Origin: Planctomycetota bacterium
Lineage (GTDB): Bacteria > Planctomycetota > J058 > JAJDCP01
Reading direction: 5' to 3'
Assembly (NCBI GenBank): GCA_029260765.1
Contig: JAJDCP010000078.1
Location: forward strand, 1-64,000
Length of the DNA: 64,000 nucleotides
The position numbers and the translations under genes are program-made. The notes below the pieces were generated by a model. The model worked only from the letters and a program-made list of their open reading frames with translations. It was not told the DNA's origin and did no database searches. Positions 42,419 to 49,295 of the stretch are shown here, piece by piece. Numbering within the stretch: position 1 is the stretch's first letter; the number at the start of each line of letters is the position of its first letter.

Positions 42419-43285
42419 ATGGCGAGCTTGAGTGATTTTTTCGACACCTCGCCAGCCGAGCTGCGTCGCGACCCCTTCCCGCATGTGGTCGTGGACGGGT
42501 TCTTCCATGCCGAGGTTTTTGCGGAGTTGCGAGCGAGCTTCCCGAGCACGCTCAGTGGTGTGGACGGCTTGCGGAAGGCCCGCTCTCTCTATCCGGGCGA
42601 CCTGGCATACGAGCACCATTTGAGCCGCAACAGGCTGTGGCGCGAGCTGGTCGAGGTGGTCAAGACGGCAGATTTCATCAGCTACATCCGCGAGCAATTC
42701 GCCGAGGTCTGGAGCGAAGAGCGCTGCCGGGTGGATTTCCGCCGCGCCCGGCCGGTGGAATTCTTCGAGAGCCGTCCAGATAAGCATCGCCTCAAGCTCC
42801 CAGCGATCCAACACGGGCGCGACGCGCTCTGGAGCCGCCTCGACCTCTACCAGGCCTTGCCCGGGTACAGCCTGCCGGTCCACCTCGATCATCGCCGCCG
42901 CGTGGTTTCCCAATTGGTGTATTTCGATGCAGCCGACGAGGGGGGGCAGCTGCGCCTGCACCGCGCCCGCGCTGACCTCAACCTGCTGGAGCGGCTCGGT
43001 CTCTACAGGACTCCCAGCTCGTTTTCGGCGCTGCGCAACAGGTTGCCTGACACTCGGGCCATCCGTGCCGTGCCCAACCGCATGGTGATGTTCCCGTGCA
43101 CACGCGGCTCCTGGCATTCGGTGACACCTCTGCGCAAGGCGGGTGTGCCGCGCCAACACATACAGATCCAGCTTTCGAGCTCCGAAGATGTGTGGAGCAG
43201 GCCCGCGGGCGCACCGGTCAAGGCCTTTGAGCGGGGCCGGCGCCGCGATGGAGAGATCGGGGATGACGGTCATTTCCCTGCCTGA
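42419..43285 (+). CDS. 2-oxoglutarate/Fe(II)-dependent oxygenase family protein
   Basis: 288 aa. Double-stranded beta-helix with the iron facial triad: His155-x-Asp157 in LPVHLDHRRRVVSQLVYF and distal His233 in CTRGSWHSVTPL; Lys239/Arg are candidates for 2-oxoglutarate binding. N-terminal FPHVVVDGFFHAEVFAELRASFP is the typical prolyl-4-hydroxylase-like opening. GAGGAG precedes the ATG at 42419. Such oxygenases in glycan clusters hydroxylate sugars, lipids or protein side chains; the substrate here is unknown. Confidence 0.88.
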   Translation: MASLSDFFDTSPAELRRDPFPHVVVDGFFHAEVFAELRASFPSTLSGVDGLRKARSLYPGDLAYEHHLSRNRLWRELVEVVKTADFISYIREQFAEVWSEERCRVDFRRARPVEFFESRPDKHRLKLPAIQHGRDALWSRLDLYQALPGYSLPVHLDHRRRVVSQLVYFDAADEGGQLRLHRARADLNLLERLGLYRTPSSFSALRNRLPDTRAIRAVPNRMVMFPCTRGSWHSVTPLRKAGVPRQHIQIQLSSSEDVWSRPAGAPVKAFERGRRRDGEIGDDGHFPA

Positions 43286-43299
43286 GCCTCCTTCCACCC

Positions 43300-44676
43300 A
43301 TGGACGCAGCATTGTTCTCTTCAACGAAAACGCGAACACCTCCAGGGCGCCGAGCAAAGGGCTGGTTCCAGCAACCAGTTTTCTTGCTGACTCTGCTCTT
43401 GGCGTGTGCATCGATCCATGACGCATGGGAAAACGTCAACACCAAGTCCGGTGCCGACTTCTTCAACTTCTGGGCAGTGTCCCAGATCGTCTCCAAGCAT
43501 CAATTTCGTGACATCTACTCGCGCGAAGAGCAAGAAAGACTGTCCGAAGTTCTCCAGGATGCAATATCTGAAGGGTCATCAAGAAGAGCTCGACGCGTGG
43601 CGGGCATTCACGTTTCCTTGGATAAGATTACTGCGACACCATTCATGTATTCTGTCCTGGCCCTTTTGGCTTCGGATGACTACGATGATGCATATATTTC
43701 TTCCAGCTTGTTATCTCTGTTTTGTTTGATTTCCTCGGTAGTATTGCTAGCGATGTTTTTTGAGATCAATCACGCAGGATGTCTGGCTGGCATAGCTTTC
43801 TTCGTGATCCACTTCCTGCCTGTTCAATCCGACCTTCAGGTCGGCAACGTCAACACAGTTCAACTGTTCCTGCTGTCGGTCTTTCTGTTGTTGCGCAAAC
43901 GCTACCGAGGGCTCCTCGGTGGTCTTGGCGGCGGGGTTGTGTTGGGCCTGGCCTTGTGTTTCAAGCCAAACATCCTGCTGTCTGTCCTGTTCTTTTTCTG
44001 GATCACGCTCGTCCATCGACGCTACCGCAAACTCGTCCAATCGTTCAGTGGCTTGCTGCTCGGATGTGCTCTAGCCGTGCTCGTTTCGGCACTCTATTTC
44101 GGCTCCATCGAGTGCTGGGCCCAGTGGTTGGGACCTCTCACGAAGGTGGCCGGTTCTGACAAATGGCATGTCGCGATGGGGAACTATGGAGTTTCCCGGA
44201 TCTTGTTTGAGTGGACGGGACACGACGTGTCGCTGGCGACTCTCGCAGGACTCGGGGTTCTGTTTCTCTTGCTGTCGTGGGCCGGCAAGCGGCGCCAGGA
44301 GGGCGCGCGTCCGCACAGCGCGACCGCATCCGAGGCGCGCAGAGAGTTCGCCGAAGATGCTCTCTCCATCGGGCTGGGCTGCCTGCTCATGCTGCTTTCG
44401 GCGCGGCTGGTCTGGTTTCACTACTACACGCTGACGATTCCGCTCATCGTCTTCTTCCTCGGCAAGCTCGGTCGGAAGCGCGCCATGGGAGGGGTCGCCG
44501 TCGCCGGGCTCTCGATCCTGTTGATGTCCGGCCTGCCGCTTCCGCACTTCGGCCTGGATCCCCACCTCTCCGTTGCCCTGCGGTTCAACGTGGCGACGAT
44601 GCTGTTGTACGGTCTTGGCGTCTGGGCGCTGACCGGGTCTGTGCGTGAGCGCGGAACGGAGCGCCCTGGTCCCTGA
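43300..44676 (+). CDS. Multi-pass membrane protein, GT87/DUF2029-like (polyprenol-linked sugar transferase type)
   Basis: 458 aa with about 10 hydrophobic segments. An extracytoplasmic loop early in the protein holds GADFFNFWAVSQIV, the Asp-rich opening of GT-C enzymes, and QVGNVNTVQLFLLSVFLLLRKRY is the Q-x-G-N/Q-x-N motif typical of DUF2029/GT87 mannosyltransferases. The first half (about 43480-43800) is clearly lower in G+C than everything around it. Ribosome site is weak. Last gene of the glycan cluster. Confidence 0.82.
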   Translation: MDAALFSSTKTRTPPGRRAKGWFQQPVFLLTLLLACASIHDAWENVNTKSGADFFNFWAVSQIVSKHQFRDIYSREEQERLSEVLQDAISEGSSRRARRVAGIHVSLDKITATPFMYSVLALLASDDYDDAYISSSLLSLFCLISSVVLLAMFFEINHAGCLAGIAFFVIHFLPVQSDLQVGNVNTVQLFLLSVFLLLRKRYRGLLGGLGGGVVLGLALCFKPNILLSVLFFFWITLVHRRYRKLVQSFSGLLLGCALAVLVSALYFGSIECWAQWLGPLTKVAGSDKWHVAMGNYGVSRILFEWTGHDVSLATLAGLGVLFLLLSWAGKRRQEGARPHSATASEARREFAEDALSIGLGCLLMLLSARLVWFHYYTLTIPLIVFFLGKLGRKRAMGGVAVAGLSILLMSGLPLPHFGLDPHLSVALRFNVATMLLYGLGVWALTGSVRERGTERPGP

Positions 44677-44843
44677 AGGGCGGCCGATGGCTCTCGAGCT
44701 GTACCCGGCCACCCTCTACAAACCCAGCGCAGGCCACGGGTCCGCCTCGGGGGCGCAGATCAGCCCGCGGCCTGACCCAGACGCACCGAATTGTTTTCCA
44801 GGCGGACCGCGGTAGACTGCCTGGCTACGAAGGAGTGTGCGCC

Positions 44844-45959
44844 ATGCAGGTCAGGGCCGCCCTGTTGCTGAAGACCCAGCAGCCATTCCATATCGAGCAG
44901 CTTGAGCTCGAAGAGCCGCATCAACACGAGGTCCGTGTCCGCATCCGGGCGAGCGGGGTCTGCCACTCTGACTACCACCTGCAGTCCGGCTCCACCAAGC
45001 ATCCGCTGCCCCTGGTGCCGGGGCATGAAGGGGCTGGCGTCGTCGAGGCCGTGGGTCCCGGCGTCTCACGGGTGAAGCCTGGAGACCACGTGGTGCTGAG
45101 TTGGGCCCCGGCCTGTCGCCAGTGCTTCTATTGCCGCAAGGGCAGCCCCAATCTCTGTGACACCTTCGTCAAGCCCCTATGGGCGGGCGTCATGCCTGAG
45201 GGAACACCGCGTTTCGCCTACCAGGGCAGGCCCGTGTTCCAATACTGTGGGCTCGGCAGCTTCGCCGAGCGCACCGTCGTGCGGGAGGAGAGCTGTATCC
45301 CCATCGCCCGGGATGTTCCCCTCGACATCGCGGCCCTGGTGGGGTGCGCGGTCTCGACCGGCGTCGGCGCGGCGCTGCGCACGGCCCGGGTCGAGGCGGG
45401 GGCCAGCGCGGTGGTGTTGGGCTGCGGGGGCGTGGGCTTGAACATCGTGCAGGGGCTGCGCATGGCCGGCGCCACCACCATCCTGGCCGTGGACAAGCTG
45501 GGCAGCAAAGAAGATCTGGCCCGCAAGCTGGGGGCCACCGACTTTCTCCAGGCCGGAGACCACCTGCTGGAGGCGATCCGGGAGCGCACGGGCGGCCGCG
45601 GCGCCGACTACGCCTTCGAGGCGGTCGGGACCCCAGCGCTGCAGCGGCTGGCCTTCGACGCCTGCCGCCCGGGAGGCACCGCCGTGCTCGCGGGCCTCGC
45701 CCCGATGGGATCGGCCTCCGACCTCCCGGGGTCCAGGATCACACGCGAAGAGAAGACCGTGATGGGCAGCTACTACGGCTCTGTAGACGCCGAGCGCGAC
45801 TTCCCCTGGCTGCTCGATCGCTACCGCGAGGGCGTGCTGGAGCTCGACTCGCTGATCAGCGGCCGCTTTGCCCTCGGCCAGATCAACGAGGCCTACGCGG
45901 CGATGCTGACGGGCACCGTCGCCCGCAGCCTGGTGGTCTTTGCGGCGGATCCGTCCTGA
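44844..45959 (+). CDS. Zinc-dependent alcohol dehydrogenase, class III-like
   Basis: 371 aa. Catalytic zinc ligands Cys40 (GVCHSDYH), His61 (GHEGAG) and the later Cys in ALVGCAVSTGVGAA. Structural zinc site Cys91-x2-Cys94-x2-Cys97-x7-Cys105. The Rossmann motif is VLGCGGVGLNIVQG with NAD-binding Asp in AVDKLG. The whole is typical of the AdhC/FrmA branch, though the glutathione-specific residues cannot be judged. ATG at 44844 has AAGGAG upstream; an in-frame GTG at 44835 overlaps that site. It converges on the unknown gene at 46053. Confidence 0.93.
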   Translation: MQVRAALLLKTQQPFHIEQLELEEPHQHEVRVRIRASGVCHSDYHLQSGSTKHPLPLVPGHEGAGVVEAVGPGVSRVKPGDHVVLSWAPACRQCFYCRKGSPNLCDTFVKPLWAGVMPEGTPRFAYQGRPVFQYCGLGSFAERTVVREESCIPIARDVPLDIAALVGCAVSTGVGAALRTARVEAGASAVVLGCGGVGLNIVQGLRMAGATTILAVDKLGSKEDLARKLGATDFLQAGDHLLEAIRERTGGRGADYAFEAVGTPALQRLAFDACRPGGTAVLAGLAPMGSASDLPGSRITREEKTVMGSYYGSVDAERDFPWLLDRYREGVLELDSLISGRFALGQINEAYAAMLTGTVARSLVVFAADPS

Positions 45960-46052
45960 GCGGTCTGTCAGCATAGGGGCATAGGGTTCTCAGGCGTGAG
46001 TTGGACAGCAACCGGCCTCAGCGAGCTTTTCGCACCAACCCAATGCGCTACG

Positions 46053-47027
46053 CTATCCTTTGTAGGGGCGGGGTTTATCCCCGCCCGAGAACTCCGGCCT
46101 GAGGCGTACCCTGAGGGGCTGCCCGGTCATTGTACGCAGGCGCTGGCGTTGGGAGATGGCCTGGGAGGCGGCCTCCAGGCTGGCGAACACCTCGGCAATC
46201 TCCTCCGAGTTCGTCACGCCTACGGCCACGACGCGCACCTGGCCGCTGAATCCGGCGAGATTCGGGAGCGCGCTAGTGACCGCACTCATGTGGTAGTCGA
46301 GTTGCTCAACGAACTCTGCCAGATCCCGACAATCCAGCGTGATGCACAGCTCTCCGGTGTCCGGATTGAGGTCCCAATCCTGGTGCACGAGCGACGCTTC
46401 CGATCCCGGCTCAGCGTCGGCCGCAGCGCCCGGCAGTGGCTCGGTGATCGCTTCGAGGCGCCCCTCCATGAAGAGGAACAGCTGCCCGCTGATCGGCTCG
46501 GTCCCTTCCATCACAGACTCGCCGTACTGCATAGCCGTCAGACCTCTCGCGAGCGGCTCCAACTCCGGATTCCAGGCGTAGAGCTGACAACTGCTGGGAG
46601 CGGTGAAGATCAGCTCCTCGCTCCCCAACCTGCGGTGCGCCTCCTCGAGCAACGAAGGCAGCAGCAGCGCGGTCGCGGCGTGCTCCGCTTCCCGGAACAG
46701 CACCTCTAGCTCATCGCCGTCGTAGGCAAAGCTGCGGATATGCCAGAAGTCCGTGCCTGCCTGGCGCCGCAGATTATGGCAGGCCTGGCGGTCGACGGCC
46801 GCAAGGTCGGTCTCCAGCTCTGCTAACAGCGACTCGGTGAGGAAGATCCTGTGGTCGGCCAGGTCCCAGGCAAAGGTCACAAGCGGCATGTGCGCGGTGT
46901 GGATGTCGGCCAGAGGTCTGCAGACAGCTCCCTCCCTGCCGCGCCAGCCCGCGGGCTTGATGACCGGGAGAAAGTGGGGGTCGTTGACTTGGAGACGCGC
47001 GAGGTCTTTGCTAGAACCTTTCCGCAT
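46053..47027 (-). CDS. Protein of unknown function whose C-terminus runs into a dispersed repeat
   Basis: 324 aa from an ATG at 47027 (GAGGAATGCC upstream). The frame stays open to 47972 but that part is the antisense of the acyl-CoA dehydrogenase-like gene. No signal peptide. Mixed alpha/beta, acidic, with pieces such as MPLVTFAWDLADHRIFLTES, LRRQAGTDFWHIRSFAYDGD and SCQLYAWNPELEPLARGL. The pattern suggests a two-domain DUF, not recognised. The last dozen residues (FSGGDKPRPYKG and stop) are encoded by the GTAGGGG-family element at 46062-46087. Confidence 0.72.
   Translation of the reverse strand: MRKGSSKDLARLQVNDPHFLPVIKPAGWRGREGAVCRPLADIHTAHMPLVTFAWDLADHRIFLTESLLAELETDLAAVDRQACHNLRRQAGTDFWHIRSFAYDGDELEVLFREAEHAATALLLPSLLEEAHRRLGSEELIFTAPSSCQLYAWNPELEPLARGLTAMQYGESVMEGTEPISGQLFLFMEGRLEAITEPLPGAAADAEPGSEASLVHQDWDLNPDTGELCITLDCRDLAEFVEQLDYHMSAVTSALPNLAGFSGQVRVVAVGVTNSEEIAEVFASLEAASQAISQRQRLRTMTGQPLRVRLRPEFSGGDKPRPYKG
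46062..46087 (+). repeat. GTAGGGG-family hairpin, half element
   Basis: GTAGGGGCGGGGTTTATCCC continuing CGCCCG: a perfect 8-bp stem GGGCGGGG (46066-46073) with CCCCGCCC (46079-46086) and a TTTAT loop. No inverted right end is present. It lies inside the 3' end of the minus-strand gene and may also end both convergent transcripts. Confidence 0.8.
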
Positions 47028-47372
47028 GGCATTCCTCGTGTGGGCGGGCGGACTTCCCGAAGTGTTGCACGAGCTCGTGTCACCGTCTGGTGGCAACGGC
47101 GCGCAGACGCAGGGATCGAACAGCGCATCTCCGGGGTCGGGAACACAGAATCTGCGTGCAATGTGCTCGACGTCAATGCTGTTTCCCCATCCCGACCATT
47201 GATATGGTCTTTCGAATACAATCTCCTCGCTTCGGAATTCCGCTAGCCGATGTCGAGAGGCCTGGCTGCCGGCGCCCGCGGATCGAGCGAAACCCCGACG
47301 GCCCAATAGCGTGGACAACCGCAACCGACTTCGCGCACAGTGGGGACAGTGCTCGTACCTGGGGAAGTTCCG
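47028..47372. other. Divergent intergenic region, 345 bp
   Basis: Lies between the unknown gene (minus) and the acyl-CoA dehydrogenase-like gene (plus). An AT-rich patch at 47195-47235 (around CCATTGATATGGTCTTTCG) is the likely promoter area. The minus-strand frame open here has no plausible start of its own. Confidence 0.45.
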
Positions 47373-48284
47373 GTGCATGACGTGTTTGAGTTCGTGCTGC
47401 GTGCCTCCATCGCCGATGCGCTGACCGGGGTTGCTGACTGGTGGACCGGGCAGCGCGCATTGTCGGCGCGCTTCAGCCATAGCCTCGAGCAGGCCTTGGC
47501 TGGCGGCTTCGTCGCCGACCGCCTCGGCTACGCGTTTGCCTCCGGTTACAGCGCGGCCCTGGGCCGGCTCTGGGCTCCCGCCAGCGGGCGGCGCGTGGCC
47601 CTGTGCGCGAGCGAGCAGGCCGGCAACCACCCCCGCGCGATCCGCACGCGGCTCGAACGAGCGGACGGAGGTTGGCTGTTGTCCGGCCACAAGACCCATG
47701 CCACCCTGGGCACGCATGCCGAGCAGCTGCTGGTGGTCGCCCGCGCTGGCACCCGGGAAGACGGCCGCCCGCAGCTGGCAGTCGTGGCCGTGCCCGCGAA
47801 CGCCCCCGGTGTCGAGCTCAGCGCGGGGGCGCCGCTGCCTTTCATACCGGAGATCCCCCACGCCACGCTGACGTTGACCGATGTCCGGCTTCCGGAGCAG
47901 GCGCGCCTGCCCGGGGACGGCTACAGCGACTATCTCAAGCCCTTCCGTAGCATCGAGGACTTGCACGTCCACGCCGCCGTGCTTGGCTGGCTGATCCGGC
48001 TAGCCCGGCGCTGGAGCTGGCCTGCCGCACACCTGGAAGAGGCGCTGAGCCTGGCCGCGGGGCTGCGCGCGCTGGCAGACAGCGATCCCGGGCATGCGGG
48101 GACCCACCTGGCGCTGGCGGGCAGCCTCGCAGCCCTGGAACGGTTGCTGGAGCGCTTGCCCTGGCCGAGCTGCGACGCCCAGACCTGCACGCGCTGGCAG
48201 CGCGACCGCGCCTTGCTGCGGGTTGCCGGTAAGGCGCGGCAGCTGCGCAGAGACCTTGCGTACAAGGCTGCCCTCGAACCCTGA
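47373..48284 (+). CDS. Acyl-CoA dehydrogenase-like protein, short form
   Basis: 303 aa from a GTG at 47373 (GGGGAA upstream); an alternative GTG at 47340 adds 11 residues. The central domain is recognisable: VALCASEQAGNHPRAIRTRL (FAD/substrate strand with the S/T-E-x-x-x-G-x-x pattern), GGWLLSGHKTHATLGTHAEQLLVVAR, and LTLTDVRLPEQARLP. Typical members are about 380 aa; this one has a short N-terminal helical domain and a reduced C-terminal helical bundle. The catalytic Glu cannot be placed with confidence, so it may be a divergent or non-catalytic member. Confidence 0.75.
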   Translation: MHDVFEFVLRASIADALTGVADWWTGQRALSARFSHSLEQALAGGFVADRLGYAFASGYSAALGRLWAPASGRRVALCASEQAGNHPRAIRTRLERADGGWLLSGHKTHATLGTHAEQLLVVARAGTREDGRPQLAVVAVPANAPGVELSAGAPLPFIPEIPHATLTLTDVRLPEQARLPGDGYSDYLKPFRSIEDLHVHAAVLGWLIRLARRWSWPAAHLEEALSLAAGLRALADSDPGHAGTHLALAGSLAALERLLERLPWPSCDAQTCTRWQRDRALLRVAGKARQLRRDLAYKAALEP

Positions 48285-48296
48285 GGACGGGCCGGT

Positions 48297-48366
48297 CCCG
48301 ATTCCGATCCCGATTCCGAGCCCGACTCCGATCCCGAGCCCGACTCCGATCCCGACTCCGAGTCCG
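48297..48366. repeat. Short-period array of CCGAT/CCGAC/CCGAG units
   Basis: About 12 six-base variants of CCGATN/CCGACT/CCGAGC in tandem, with a 12-base higher period in places. It starts 13 bp after a stop codon and is non-coding. A looser relative lies at about 35185-35260. Confidence 0.75.
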
Positions 48367-48515
48367 AGGGAGCGAAGACCGTGGGGAGCGAAGACCGTGG
48401 GGAGCGAAGACCGTGGGGAGCGAAGACCGTGGGGAGCGAAGTCCGTGGGGAGCGTGGGGACCGTGGGGACCGTGGGGAGCGAAGACCGTGGGGAGCGCGG
48501 AGACCGTGGGGACCG
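48367..48515. repeat. 16-bp tandem repeat, unit AAGACCGTGGGGAGCG
   Basis: The unit is repeated about eight to nine times, the first four to five copies nearly perfect, then degenerating into shorter GTGGGGACC and GTGGGGAGC variants before 48515. It directly follows the six-base array. No gene overlaps it. Confidence 0.85.
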
Positions 48516-48545
48516 AGATCGGCTGTAGATCTGCTGCAGCCGCCC

Positions 48546-49082
48546 TCACTCCCATCGGATCCACTTCTCCGGCACATCGCTCCAGGAGCCGTCGGGTTGG
48601 CGGGCTGCAAACACCCCGATCAGGTCCCGATCGTCGCCACTGCCGCCCGGTGCACCGTCAGCGCCCAGGCTCTGCAGGGTCACCACCCCCATGCTGTCGA
48701 AGCTGTAGCCAAGGGCGCGCCCCCAAGCGTCTGCCAACGGCTCGTCTCTGCCAGGGAACGGGGACGTCTCCGCCAGCGTCGCGGGCAGTCTGTTGTGCTC
48801 GCGGGCATAGCGGATGACGCGGCGTCGAGCCACCGACAGAACTTTGCGCGCGGACGTCTGCGGTGGAATGGTGTGGACACACGTCATGACCACGCCCAGA
48901 AACAGCATGCTGAGCGCGCTGGCCATCAGTGTCATCGACCGCAAACAGCCCTGAACACGACCCTTCGCCGTTTCACGGACAGTGTGCACAAAGATCGCGT
49001 AGACGATCGCCAGGGTTCCGAGCAGGAGCGGGTGGAGGAACAGCGCGAGCCTGAGCAACAACAGCTCTTGGGCAACGCGCAT
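48546..49082 (-). CDS. Membrane protein with GspG-like C-terminal domain
   Basis: 178 aa. Two N-terminal hydrophobic segments (FLHPLLLGTLAIVYAIFV and TLMASALSMLFLGVVMTCV) are followed by a soluble domain with the major-pseudopilin GspG C-terminal pattern: RVIRYAREHNRLPATLAE, ADAWGRALGYSFDSMG, LQSLGADGAPGGSGDDRDL. It lacks a type IV prepilin signal (no G-F-T-L-x-E), so it is not an ordinary pseudopilin but a membrane protein borrowing that calcium-binding fold. The start at 49082 (ATGATG pair) has GGGAG upstream; the longer frame to 49409 has no such support. Confidence 0.75.
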   Translation of the reverse strand: MRVAQELLLLRLALFLHPLLLGTLAIVYAIFVHTVRETAKGRVQGCLRSMTLMASALSMLFLGVVMTCVHTIPPQTSARKVLSVARRRVIRYAREHNRLPATLAETSPFPGRDEPLADAWGRALGYSFDSMGVVTLQSLGADGAPGGSGDDRDLIGVFAARQPDGSWSDVPEKWIRWE

Positions 49083-49295
49083 CATGGTCTCCCACTCGCG
49101 GCCTGAACGCCAGGCTCTCGCCACCCCGCAGGAGAACGCGCGCAGCCCGTGCAGCCAGATCCAGGCGCTTCCCTGTGCGCCCTTGCGCGCGATCCCTCCC
49201 GGGCGCCTGGCCCGGCCACAGCCATCGATAGCAGCTTCTTCCTGTGGACGCCAGGGATCAGTAGACTGGAGCCGTCTCCCGCCCAGTGAGGCCCC

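Noticed and set aside
47028..47972. N-terminal extension of the unknown minus-strand gene at 46053
   Set aside because: It is antisense to the acyl-CoA dehydrogenase-like gene, and the internal ATG at 47027 has a good ribosome site.
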